Below are positions 24,940 to 36,278 of a stretch of DNA of 64,000 nt, piece by piece. Every line of letters starts with the position of its first letter. Position 1 is the stretch's first letter. The stretch spans positions 585,001-649,000 of the forward strand of contig BROG01000239.1 of assembly GCA_030159075.1 (NCBI GenBank), read 5' to 3'. The position numbers and the translations under genes are program-made. Under the pieces are notes generated by a model. The model saw only the letters and a list, made by a program, of their open reading frames with translations. It made no database searches and had not been told where the DNA came from. Source of the stretch: Atrina japonica. Its lineage: Eukaryota; Mollusca; Bivalvia; Pterioida; Pinnidae.

Positions 24940-25501
24940 GCTTTTATTCGAGGGGGTTTATTTCGCTATATTCGAGATATGACAGACGTCATTGTCCTAT
25001 TACTTTCTTATGAAAAACAATTTCTTTGAAATTGTTTCCAGTGACTTCATTTTTAATCCAATTTAAAAAACTTTTCAACAATTATATAGTCTATTAATAC
25101 ATACAGATTAACCTCCTCCGAACATTTTTATTTGAACATGGTTGTTGATTAGGAAAATACATACAAGTATTCTTTCTTGATGGATTTCTTCTTAGTAAAT
25201 CACCCAAAGGAATGAGTCAAGAGTAAAGAAAAAATGTCGTTTCTTAAAATTATAGTATCACAGAATAATCAGTGATTTTATAAGAAGAACCTATATGCAT
25301 TAATCTCTAAGGGAATAAAATTTGAAAGAAAGTGGTAAAAACATACCCGGGAGAATAATTTGAAAAAAAAGATAATTTTGCATAGAAAGTAATGGGGAAA
25401 TGACGATTGATCATAAACCCATGTCACTATACTGTAGACCTGTCAAACGGACCTACTACATGTACCTTAGTAAGTTATTGTACAATTAGATTTTTATACA
25501 C
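24937..25501. other. Intergenic, nothing recognised
   Basis: AT-rich, no supported feature. Confidence 0.4.
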
Positions 25502-25512
25502 GTATTTATTGG

Positions 25513-25704
25513 TAGTATTGTTGTTTAACGTCCCACTCAATAATCTGTCACTCTTTTTCACCAAATGCCGGAAAAGGGCTTCAAATTTTGGCCTATGCTC
25601 GGCACATATGACCATTGAGCAAAGAGGGTTCTTTAACGTGCCGACACCTACCGTGACACGGGGCCTCAGTTTTTACTGTCCCATCCGTAGGACAGGAAAA
25701 CAAT
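25513..25704 (-). mobile_element. SINE-A, 5'-truncated, with 11-bp TSD
   Basis: Reverse-strand copy lacking the tRNA head and most of the A-rich tail. Flanked by perfect GTATTTATTGG at 25502-25512 and 25705-25715. The truncation therefore arose at insertion, not by later decay. Confidence 0.92.
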
Positions 25705-25926
25705 GTATTTATTGGAAATTGTAATGGTAACTATACATCACCAAAATTTAAATTAGGAAAATGATAATTAATCCAGTCACGAGTTACGTCAACCACCGCT
25801 ATTTGGAAATAACTGACTGCTCATGACATGAATATCCAGGTCGTGTCAAAATTTGACAAATTATAGGTAATTTTCTGTTATTGACATTTTATGAAAATCT
25901 CGCCAGGGAAAATGAAATATCAGTTA

Positions 25927-25933
25927 TATATAA
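25927..25933 (+). promoter_or_regulatory. Possible TATA box of the protease gene
   Basis: TATATAA 35 bp before the proposed start codon. That would give a very short 5' UTR, so it may be chance in AT-rich DNA, and a further upstream non-coding exon cannot be excluded. Confidence 0.25.
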
Positions 25934-25967
25934 TCGCTTGAATACCTAGTACATGCTTTGAAGAACT

Positions 25968-28323
25968 ATGACTGCAGGAAGGAGAAGTTATATCTGTCTT
26001 TTTATACTTTACGGTGAGTCACTTAAAGAAGTTTCGGACTGTTTTGATAAATGTGTGTCATTGAACATATATTATTTGATATTGACTTTTCTTGTTTAAA
26101 TCATTATTTATATTTTATCATGATCATCGTGATTATCAAATGCATCTTGTTATGGTCATGATATAACCTCAGATTTCACAAAAGGTGTCTTACAATCAAG
26201 TAGAGAATGACATCTCTCAATCTGTCGTCTATGACCAGCTGCAACATAGGTCGATTTTGTGGGAAACTTGCCAGTTTACTTGAGGAAGGTTGGCAGTCTC
26301 TTCTCCACCATTAATAACTTGCCCCACCATATAATGGTGTCGAACATTCAGCATTCTTTTGCAGTTATAATGTTTGTAGTTGTTCCTAACGTATAAACGT
26401 ATTGATAATATTAAAATACTTAATATTATAATAACTAAAATGCGAAAAAACATTTATCTTCTTATGTAATATACATTATTCCTTTCAGGGCTGATAATTT
26501 GGATACAAGCTGTAACATGGGTTAACGTAAAAGAAAAACTCAAACTGACGTCATCTTCAAACAAATACATACGAAAAAGAACGTCGTCTCGCATGATTCT
26601 CCGTGACGTTGTCGAAATTGGTGATGGCCAGAGTTTGATAGAGATCGACGACGCTAGAACCATAGATGGTACAAAAGTCATGCGCTACCGAGAAACGTTC
26701 AAGGGAATTCCAGTATATGATGCATATGCGACTGTGGAATTAGATCAATCTACGGGTGAGTACACCGGGCAAAGTAGCGGAAACATCCTCGATAACATAG
26801 CGTCAAGTCTACCGAATATCAGACCGAGACTGGACGAAACCGAGGTTTTGATGATATCAATAGAAAGTTTGAATATAACCAGTATAGACGCAATACGCAA
26901 GCGCAAAATAGAGTTGCAAATATACGCCAATTCTACAGATGTTTTTCTAGTGTATGAAGTATGTTTAACACTAGTCGATCAAGGAACGATATCGAGACCA
27001 GACTTTTTTATCGACGCTAACACCGGAAGCATTCTACGCCAAATTAATAAACTGGAGACTGCGTACAAGTTGACTTCCGTTGGTGGCAATGTCAAGACAG
27101 GTAAATATATATATGGCCAGAAACTGCCATATCTACAAATAAAAAAGAAAGGTGATACATGCATACTTAGAAACGGTAACGTGCGTGTATTAGATTTGAA
27201 AACGAAAGACGAACCTGAAAAAAATCAGCAAGCATATCGATTTGATTGCAAGAATGGCTTCAATGATACTGTCAATGGTGGGTTCTCTCCACTCACCGAC
27301 GCATTTTTCTTTGCGGATCAAGTTGTCCGAATGTTCGACGAATGGTCAAATGTTGATTTAATTGAACACAAACCACTTGATATTTGGGTACATTACGGTG
27401 AAAACAAGGTTGCTGCCCTGTTCGATGGAGCGGAGCTGGTCTTTGGAGACGGTAATAAGGTCACGTGGTTTCCGCTGGTGTCTCTTGACATATTCGCTCA
27501 CGAGATGGCACATGTGTTTACTGACGACCACTCCAATCTAGAATATGAAGGTCAGTCTGGTGGCATAAGCGAGTCGTATTCAGATATCATTGGAGAAGCA
27601 GCCGAGTATTACTCCTTCAATGAAACTGATTTCCATGCCGGAGATGACGCATATGTCAAAAATAATTTTGGTGCTCGCGACCTCTGCCAACAAGACAAAG
27701 ACGGGAAATCGATCACAAATGCATATTTATTCAAACTTGGCATGAATGTACATTATTCCAGTGGTGTGTTTAATAAAGCGGCATGTGCCATGTTCAAGTC
27801 CACAAAACTAGGAATCAAAAGTACTTTTCAGATTTTTACTCACGCTAACCGGTTTTACTGGCATCAAACCACCGACTTTGTAGACGGCGCTTGTGGAGTT
27901 ATGAAGGCCGCTTATGACATGGGTATCGACACAGAATTTGTCGGACAAGCATTTAAAGATGTCGGAATTAAAGTATGTGACGTTGAGAATTTTATTAGAA
28001 CTATATGGGACGAAACAGAAGTGAACAATCTTTCTGCGGAAAAAATGAAAGAGATTGTCTTCCGTCTCGATTTTTCGGAACTAAAACAGCCATACGTAAG
28101 GATAAAAACTTCCGGCGGTTCTGGAGATGTAGATCTATATCTCGGAAACACATTTCCGATGGATTCTCAATCGTTTTTGAAAACCTCTACAATGAATGGA
28201 AATAACGAGCGATTGAGAGTGATGACAAAACAGTGTAAACAAACAGACTGTTTTCTATATCTTGTCCCGAAGCTGGATGATTTCCTTAATGTTACTCTAA
28301 AGGTTCTGTATCCGGCAATATAG
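25968..28323 (+). CDS. Secreted M4 (thermolysin-like) metallopeptidase
   Basis: Exon 1 is 25968-26013 and exon 2 is 26489-28323. Joined they encode 626 aa; the frame continues exactly from G|GG CTG into the long open frame. The N-terminus is a clear signal peptide: basic MTAGRRS, then a hydrophobic stretch to about residue 25. An FTP-type propeptide follows (MRYRETFKGIPVYDAY, residues 80-95), with a PepSY-like part around 160-210. The catalytic domain has H353-E-M-A-H357, third zinc ligand E377 (24 residues on, as in thermolysin), Y368 and D381 at the thermolysin Tyr157/Asp170 places, and H437 (VHYSSGVFNKA) for His231. A C-terminal PPC-like beta domain covers about 540-626. M4 enzymes cleave before hydrophobic residues, usually outside the cell. 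Odd: the usual Asn at thermolysin position 112 is Ala324. The zinc site is intact, so it is probably active. An internal ATG at 26593 would lose the signal peptide, so the spliced start is preferred. Confidence 0.93.
26014..26488 (+). other. Intron 1 of the M4 protease gene
   Basis: 475 bp. Donor G|GTGAGT and acceptor TTCCTTTCAG|GG are near-consensus, phase 1. It separates most of the signal peptide from the rest of the protein and contains a SINE-B fragment. Confidence 0.85.
26246..26345 (+). mobile_element. SINE-B fragment inside the intron
   Basis: Body segment of SINE-B: 'gattttgtgggaaacttgcc', 'gtttacttgaggaaggttgg', 'tctccaccattaataac'. The tRNA head is missing. Confidence 0.75.
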
Positions 28324-28864
28324 AAAAGTTCCACATGCCAAAATGAATACGTTCAATCTTGAGAGGAGTATAGATAGATCAGTCACAGTCTTGGGAACAA
28401 AAGAGAAAAGGAAGAAGTTAACTTTATAGTCTGCAATGTTCAATTATTATTTTCTCCAACCTATGATATGTATTTCAATATTATGCGTAATACTTAAGCC
28501 ACACCCATTGATCCATGAATATTGTATGATAACCATGTGGTAAAGGTATATTTTATTGATGATTTTGTTTTCTTTCTACAACATTTTTGACGAGAATGAG
28601 ACTGAATCATGTACCATGTGATAACCGATAACGTTTGTATCTCCAATGGTGATGGAACGTAACTCTGTGTAATTTACCCGCTGAAATGATGTAAGCGCCG
28701 GGTTTAGTCTCATCTAGCATCCTTACATCACTAATATAAACAATAGTCCTGCAAAAACGACATCGGGTATCACGTGGTACATGAATTAGTCCTATTCCCA
28801 GAGACGATGCATATGTTCATTGATTATGGAAATCCATCACCTTTCATTGATTTGATTGCAGTAT
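28324..28864. other. 3' flank of the protease gene
   Basis: Probably holds the 3' UTR. No canonical AATAAA is seen until 28895, so the polyadenylation site is not resolved. Confidence 0.4.
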
Positions 28865-29312
28865 ATATATTAAAATTACTAATGACACGGACAAAATAAA
28901 AGTCAAATCTTCGGAGGACGTGTCCCTTCATCAGGACAAAACGATTAAAATAACATGAAAAACGTACACATACACACTCGAACTCAAATGCACACTCACA
29001 TAGACAACCAATGAATGAAAGAAATGTTACATGTCACAAGTACATGTATAGGGTAAAGTAATAGATGATTCAAAATTGAAACCAAACAAATTGATAACTA
29101 AAAAACTAAAATCTTATTTTGTTGGTAGTTTGAATTTAATTATTTAGTTATCCATTTGTTTGATTTTAATTTTCAATCATTCTGTGTGAGTGGGTATTTG
29201 CATGCGAGTGTGTAAGTGTTCGTGTTTTCATGTTTGTCCTGATTAAGGGACAGGTCGTCCCGAAAATTTGACTTTCATATGTCCGTGTCGTTAGTCATTT
29301 TAGTTCTCATGT
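28865..29312. mobile_element. Long inverted repeat with hammerhead-like cores
   Basis: Left arm about 28868-29020 and right arm about 29165-29310 are complementary over some 150 bp with gaps, around a spacer of roughly 140 bp. Outer ends pair 'actaatgacacggac' with 'gtccgtgtcgttagt'. Read outward from the spacer, each arm carries CTGATGA (left, minus strand) or CTGATTA (right, plus strand). A GGGAC/GTCCC hairpin and CGAA(A/G) follow, which resembles a hammerhead ribozyme core with one additional A after the CTGATGA box. The right arm is followed at once by a SINE-C-like tRNA head. Confidence 0.7.
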
Positions 29313-29324
29313 TCGTAATTCTAT

Positions 29325-29400
29325 CCGCCGTCGCTATGGAAACATTCATTTTTGTGAATTCGTAGATGGCCAAGTGGTAAGGGCGTCGTCGTGCACTATG
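29325..29400 (+). mobile_element. SINE-C head fragment
   Basis: Shares 'cgctatggaaacattc', 'ttttgtgaattcgtagat' and the A box TGGCCAAGTGG with 23735-23790. It breaks off before a B box. Confidence 0.6.
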
Positions 29401-29647
29401 CCTTATCTTATATAGTTATATAATGATGAGAATGATAATACGAACAAAAATCCACTTCCGTACCTATATGTGGCTTACAATTGAATCTATACCCTATTGT
29501 AGCAGTACCGTGACTCATTGATGTCATTATTATTTCTTTATATGGTAAAATGTTAAGTCATATTTAATAGTAACTTAAGATAAGCTTTTTGTTCGTATTA
29601 TCATTCTCATCATTATCATCATCGTCGTTACCATTATCATTACTATG

Positions 29648-30256
29648 AACTAGAAATTAAAGATACAGCAGAATCAAGTACACACGCTTCATACTTAGAC
29701 ATTTTACTTAACATAGGCAAATTGGCAACTAAGCTATACGACAAACGCGACGATTTCGGCTTTCCCACCGTAAATTTCCACATTTAAGTAATAATATCCC
29801 TCAGTCTCCCGCATATGGAGTTTATATTTCACAAATGATCCGATATGCCAGGACATGTACAACATATGAAAATTTCATATACAGAGGTAAACTCCTCACT
29901 GACAAATTATTGATACAGGGATATCTAAAACCGTTCCGCAAAATCTACGGCCGGTGTAATAGTCTTGTTTGCGATTACTCTGTTTCTTTAAGTAATATGT
30001 TGAATTGCCTTTTTGTTGGCGGATGTTGAGACGACTGAAGCAATTGTGACGAGGATTCACTCCTCATGTATTTCATTGGACTTGATTGTGGACTCACGGC
30101 GGGTGTTACCGGTCGACAGGAGATGCGTACTACTCCATGACACCTGATCCCACCTCTTGGGTTCTAGAGGTCCGCGTTTGTTCATTTTTACTGGGTTTGT
30201 ATCTATGTCCTGGACATTCTATTGATTTATATTTTGGTATTTGAGATTTTTTATAT
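29648..30256 (+). mobile_element. PLE 3' part (copy B)
   Basis: Starts in the RT C-terminal domain (ELEIKDTAESSTHASYLDIL) right after a CATT/ATC-rich simple repeat. One missing T near 29780 shifts the frame. A 64-codon open stretch at 29835-30029 ends NMLNCLFVGGC. A full 3' UTR with 'ggactcacggcgggtgttacc' follows and ends near 'ggtatttgagattttttatatt'. Confidence 0.85.
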
Positions 30257-30970
30257 TATTATTATTTTCAAAAAAAAAAATCAAGTTCAAGGCACTTAAC
30301 ACTATTGTCATTTTGTTTATTGATACATTCAATTGTTTATTTATTCATGTATTCATTCGCTCCAATTATTTCTTGGTTAATGCTCTCATAGTTCCACTTA
30401 ATATGGCATTCAATATTAATTTTCTGATCATCAATTTCATACATATCTAGTAGCTACATGATGCTGGTGATAACTTGGACATATTTGCGATAACTACCAC
30501 CCGTGTGACCCACTGACCTCTGAATGATGTCTGCCGGCTTCACTGCTATCAAACAGCAGAACATACTGTTTAAACTAATTTATCATATATTATGATACAT
30601 TTCCACTAATCTGTCTTCAGGTTGTTAAAAGCCTAACGATTAAATCTTATCCGTCTTTTATACGTACGAAGCAATAATCTAAATGGGTTTTATCTACCCT
30701 CTCATCTGTACATGTTATAAGTGACCGCCAAAAGACGCACTACATGTACGCGATATGGAACTGACCCCTTGACAACGTCATCGCAGTCTGTATCAGATAA
30801 ACAAAAATATCTAGAGATCTCTATATATTGAAAGTTCTTCAAATTTAGATTCAGAATTGATCTTAATTGTTTATATATTCATTCCGAACAATTAAGCGAT
30901 TGTTTGAATTACTGGATTTGATTGATGTTAAAGCCACACGCATCATTTTTCGGTTATATTGTGGCGGTAA
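30257..30970. other. Intergenic, nothing recognised
   Basis: AT-rich, no supported gene. Confidence 0.4.
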
Positions 30971-30975
30971 GATTT

Positions 30976-31155
30976 TATTGGTGGAGCAGAGAACCCGGTT
31001 TGAATATACCTGGGAGGAAATAACCGGCTTTCCGCAAGTGAACTGGTAAACTTTCCCACAAAATTAGCTAAGATTGAAGCGGGACTCATACCTGCTCTGA
31101 CCAGAAAAAACTGATTCCGTGGTTTAAAGCACTAACCACTCAGCTACAGAGGCCT
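30976..31155 (-). mobile_element. SINE-B, near full length
   Basis: Minus-strand copy. The body 'agagaacccggtt ... cttccgcaagtgaactgg' style sequence is followed by a tRNA-like head ending 'gcactaaccactcagctac' (A box on the minus strand). Confidence 0.8.
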
Positions 31156-31758
31156 CTACAATCAATTGTGATATGTTTAGTAAACTTCAAAGATCATAAT
31201 CCCTCGGATTATTGAATAAAGAGTACTTCTATGTGTAAATTAACCTTTTACTCTCTTCACACTACGTTTAAGTGTCATTTTGGGGTGTTTTCGATACGCC
31301 ATAGTGCTACACGATTTACTTACTGTTTGTGTCAACATTTAACTCCATCAATCTCGACGAGAAAAAAAAAAACGCAAATGTTTCGATATCAACCCCATGA
31401 CGCCATTGTGCCGAAATGTAGGAAAACAGTGACATGCATTGTTTACATTGTTTGTACATCAATTTCAGTGTTCCAAATCGAGTAATATACAGGAGGAAGA
31501 AGGAAACGTCACCAAAAAAAACTTTCAAAACTTTATTCATCTTTGTACGGCACCATTCACATTTCTTCACAGGCTATTGATCATCTAGCGCTATTACTGT
31601 TTCATCAAAAGCTATATGTTCAATTTCACATGTTACTAGTCTTTTTTCAAGAATATAGAGTATTATGCGATGTTTGTGGTGGAACCGTTTAAAATATAAA
31701 ACAAAATGAATGATGTACTTCGTAACGCATTATTCACATCAGAAAAAGTAATTCGAAA
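31156..31758. other. Intergenic, nothing recognised
   Basis: No supported feature. Overlapping 84-codon frames on both strands near 31.3-31.5 kb have no recognisable similarity. Confidence 0.4.
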
Positions 31759-31970
31759 TACTGTAAATCCAGACATTTTCGCGGGACTTTATTTTCGGGA
31801 TACAAAAAGTTTTAAATTTATTTGGGAGATAATATTTTCGCAATTTCGAATGTCAATCTCGTCACACTATAGTTATAATTCATTAAACGATAATTTTATT
31901 TTCGCGACTGAGGTCTCTCGCGAAATTACGCGTAAATAAAATTCTCGCAAATAAAACCGGATTTACAGTA
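31759..31970. mobile_element. CTGTAAATCC-type MITE (copy 2)
   Basis: 212 bp including TA on both flanks. Inverted ends are CTGTAAATCC and GGATTTACAG, with sub-terminal CpG-rich blocks (ttttcgcggga; ctcgcgaaattacgcg). No coding capacity. Confidence 0.85.
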
Positions 31971-32220
31971 TATAGCACAATATTTTAAATTTTCCTTTAT
32001 GATATTAAAATTATTGGGTTGCTATTTATCATATCAAGTACTATTTCATGTAATGACAACCATTTACTACACCCATTATGATTAATTATAATTATATAAA
32101 GGTCAGTTACTTTTCCTTGCCACATCGAGTGAGTGGGATGGAGGGAGTAATTAACTGAGAATACAATGTGTTTTTGTTTACTTCGTAACACACTAATCAT
32201 GTCAGAAAAAAGATATATAC

Positions 32221-32223
<3 letters not shown>

Positions 32224-32278
<55 letters not shown>
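32224..32278. repeat. (GA)27 microsatellite
   Basis: Uninterrupted GA tract. Confidence 0.97.
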
Positions 32279-32282
<4 letters not shown>

Positions 32283-32375
32283 GAATATTGAATAATCTTT
32301 CTTTGCATAAGGATGATTTATGATAGTTTTTAATACTTAGAGTATGTGGTGGGAGGGAGGGAGATTGAATTAAAC

Positions 32376-32377
<2 letters not shown>

Positions 32378-32457
<80 letters not shown>

Positions 32458-32497
32458 TTGAGTGGGACGTTAAACAGGGTTAGGGTTAGGGTTATGT

Positions 32498-32528
<31 letters not shown>

Positions 32529-32579
32529 AATTCTTAAGTGGGTCGTTAAACAACAATAAACAAACAAACAAATAAACAA

Positions 32580-32655
<76 letters not shown>
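32378..32655. repeat. Microsatellite/SINE-tail/telomere-motif cluster
   Basis: In order: (TA)39; a SINE-A tail (ttcttgagtgggacgttaaac, 32455-32475); three vertebrate-type telomere units (TTAGGG) at 32477-32494; (TA)n; a second SINE-A tail at 32530-32579; (TA)10; (GA)27 ending at 32654. Frames through it encode Tyr/Ile and Leu/Ser runs only. Confidence 0.93.
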
Positions 32656-32657
<2 letters not shown>

Positions 32658-33514
32658 TAAGACTATTATTGAATAATCTTTCTTTACATAAGGATAATTT
32701 ATGATTTTTTGCTGTGTTTGTTCTGTGTAATTTTACAAAAGTAAACAAAGAGGGGGTATCGTTTGTTTACAAACGATAATTAAACAACTAATAGACAGTA
32801 GATTACAATGAGGGTAGAAAAAGGAAAATCACAGAACAATACTGAACTCAAATTACCCTAAGTATATCAAAACTAGCTGAACAATACAAGGTTGAGTTTG
32901 AATGGTTTTACATCAAAGGTCTATAGTGTTATTGGCGATCACTATCAGGCTTTTTTGCATGTTTAACTTAGTCAATAGAACCACTTATTGACTTGCGTTA
33001 TATTCTCATAAAATTGTGAGTTTTCAAGTTCACTGCATTGATTGGTAATTATTATTAAGAGTGAAATTTCGCAATTCTTCATATTGTTTTTTTTTTAAAG
33101 AGATGGTTTGCACAAAACAACACAGACTCGTGTTATAAACATTATCGGATTACTTTGAACATATCATTTTAAGAATCGCCTCTTTTCCTCCTTCCCCGTA
33201 TATTTAGAATCCAAAAAAGAGGTAAGGGTATACTCGTTGATATATGATTGTCACATATGGTTCACACAATCGCACGCACGCACGCACACACACACACGCA
33301 TTTATGCAACGACCATTTGCTACAGTCGGCGTCTTTCCTTAAATTGTTTTCTGATCGGGTTTTGTATATTAGAATTCATTTAATGAAACTGGACCGTTAG
33401 TCGTTACTCTATATAGCTGAAATGTAAAAGTGTGACAAACTTAAGTGAGTAACAAATCGAATTTGAATTTTGAATGATGTTTTCAGCAACATGCATAACC
33501 TTTTCAGTTATTTA
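32656..33514. other. Intergenic; short (CGCA/CACA)n
   Basis: No gene recognised. A short CGCACG-to-CACACA tract lies at 33271-33300. Confidence 0.4.
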
Positions 33515-33620
33515 ATGGTGGAGAAAAGAACCAAGTTACAATGTACCCGCAGGTATACACTGGCAAACGTTCTCACAAAAATCAACTTAGGTTTCAGCTA
33601 GGACTCGAACCAAGTGTAAC
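33515..33620 (-). mobile_element. SINE-B fragment
   Basis: Minus-strand body: 'ggtggagaaaagaaccaagtt', 'acaatgtacccgcagg', 'ctcacaaaaatcaacttagg', 'gactcgaaccaag' (B-box region). The A-box part is lost. Confidence 0.78.
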
Positions 33621-34425
33621 AATAACATTTTGCCATACTAAAAGAAAATACACAGCAAGGACAGGAATGTTTGGAAATACCAAAAACAAACAACAAACAA
33701 ACACGTGACAACCATTGGATTGTGTGTGGATATGACTGTAGAGAAATTTGTTGTGTTTTTAAAAATATACACCAACATGACCTCTGAATATATTATCATT
33801 TCATCTTCTTGTAAAATATCATTTCTAGACACCGAGCGTCTTAAGGGTGCGTGTTCGTATAGATAAATAACAACTTAAAAGTCGTCAGTGGCCATGACTT
33901 TGTCGCACTTAATCTCAATTTTAATTATATTCTAGTATGTGCCGTGCTCACTACCGATAGCACGCGGGAAAAGTATGTTAATCTCGCCTGCATTACAAAC
34001 ATTTTGTGGCTGTAGACATTCAGTCATACTTTAACAATAAAATGCATACGAAAATCAATATATTCCACACATATGTTTAATGTCATTATTTACGCTATCC
34101 TGCGTAGTATTTGAGAAGTCATTTTTTTCTCAGTGGGGTTCACATTCAAGAGAGGAAGCGGCCTGTGGTAATATTTACCGTTGTCAATATAATATTAATT
34201 CTCATTGTGCTAAGCAGTTTTCATCCTTTCAAATGATCTTAATATCTACAAACGTGAAATGCTGTTGTTACGAGGCGTCATCATTTAATCGTACCCCGGG
34301 TATATTGTTCTCGTGTTTACACAATATATTTACTTTATGTCTAGTGACGCATTATCTTATTTTTTCGTGTTCTTTCACCAAAATCATGGATTAATAATGA
34401 TGATGCAAGCCGCGCTGATCATAAT
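33621..34425. other. Intergenic, nothing recognised
   Basis: AT-rich, no supported gene. Confidence 0.4.
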
Positions 34426-34432
34426 GACGATA

Positions 34433-34466
<34 letters not shown>

Positions 34467-34467
34467 C

Positions 34468-34501
<34 letters not shown>

Positions 34502-34502
34502 A
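34426..34502. repeat. (GAT)n / (TAT)n trinucleotide repeat
   Basis: About 13 GAT units followed by about 11 TTA units. Confidence 0.95.
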
Positions 34503-36270
34503 AATTCATTTTTGTGTTATCAACTCGTATTCATGTCTTTTTATCTATAATTATATATACTTTCTATATACAATTATCTGTAAAGCTTCTGAAAGGGACC
34601 AACAGGAAATGTCTTCTTTTATTTTTGTATTCTTCTATATAAACACTTTTATGTCAAATTTATGATTTTCAAAATAATGTTGTGAAACTATTTTTATTTC
34701 GGAAATTTTCTTCTAATGAGAAATACTTTCATCATTATTTTTCAATAGTATGCAAAAATGTCCTATTACAGCATAGAATTTATGTGTTTTACCTAAGAAT
34801 CATGAAAAAGTTATATCACCTTCTTGAGAACTGAGCAAATTTTGTGACGTCGGATTCTGATTCTGAGACAAATCTTTGCCTCCAAAATTTGGCCTGTTTT
34901 ATAATTTAGAAATACGAATGACTTCCTAACATATGATACAAAAAAGATTATCTTCCTGGTCAGCGTATCATTAAATAGGAAGGTTAATTAGCGTAAAGTA
35001 TACTCCTTACACTTTCAAAGTTTATCAAAGATTAAAAAAAAACATTTCCAGGGATTCTTTGACTTTGTCGTGATTTGGACACAACTACACAATGATATAT
35101 GCAAACGTTGAAATGAAATTCATATAGGATTGGACATTAAAAATCATATAATAGTAGTCCCATCTCCTTGACACATTTTAAAAATTATCTGTGTGAGAAC
35201 AACAAGGTACCCGTTTTATCAGGTAGTTGTAAGTATTAACTGGTGAGTCGTAAGTCATATGGTATTGAAAAAAAATCGTAGGCACATATTAATGACAGAT
35301 GAAATATTTCTTTTTATTATTTCACAAAAAAAACCTACATGTATAACTGCAAAACACCATTGACAAAGAGGCAAAGACAAATACAACAAAAAGGTAAAAA
35401 GCTAATTAAACAAGATATATGTACACCAAATGTATAAGAAATCAGGTTTATAGTAAGACAAAACTGTTTGAAGATAATTTGTACCACATTAAAAAAAATC
35501 TATGTCTAACGTTGGCCAAGTAAAAATAATGTTACTCATTTTATTTTGTTCTATTAATGTTTTTATTTATCTATTTTTGTAATTATCGTTGCAACCCGTT
35601 TTAGGCCTTGAGAATAAAAATATTTTCGTTACTGAAATATTTCTATACATATACGTATTATGCTTATATTTACCTTACACATTTACAAGATAAATTGTAT
35701 ACGTACAAAATTAACCTAGGTCTACACTACCACGGGGTAATCATAAGTTATAATTATGGTCGCAAGACTTAAAATGACCGTCCTGCAGATATTTTCAGAT
35801 ACCCTGATAATGTAACAGCTGATTATATAAATTATCTGTAACGATAAGGTTACAGAAAAACATATACTTGTATGTCTCATATAGACGCTGATTACCACAC
35901 ATCTTCATCCTAACTTGCATCTGCGGCAACTCTACTTTCATTTTGCTCGTGACTTGTTGAAATACATATATAGCTTATAAAGTGTAGGAATTCTGCACTA
36001 CTGTGTATTATTGTGTATCGTTTAACTTCTCCCAAATATAGGCATACGTGTGTAAAGAGGGACAACTCAGAAATTGTGTAATGATGATAGTCCGAAATAT
36101 CATGTAAATTTTATAATGAATAATTTCATGGAAGGGTTATTTCTCAAATAGACTTTAAAATCACTAGCAGCAATAAAAACATATACATGATTATTTGATG
36201 TGAACTCAATGTATATATTAAGTTATTATCCTGAAATTCTTTTCTTTTGTATGATATGTTTGTGATAATG
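34503..36270. other. Intergenic, nothing recognised
   Basis: About 1.8 kb of AT-rich DNA without a credible frame or repeat. Confidence 0.4.
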
Positions 36271-36278
36271 TTTTATAT

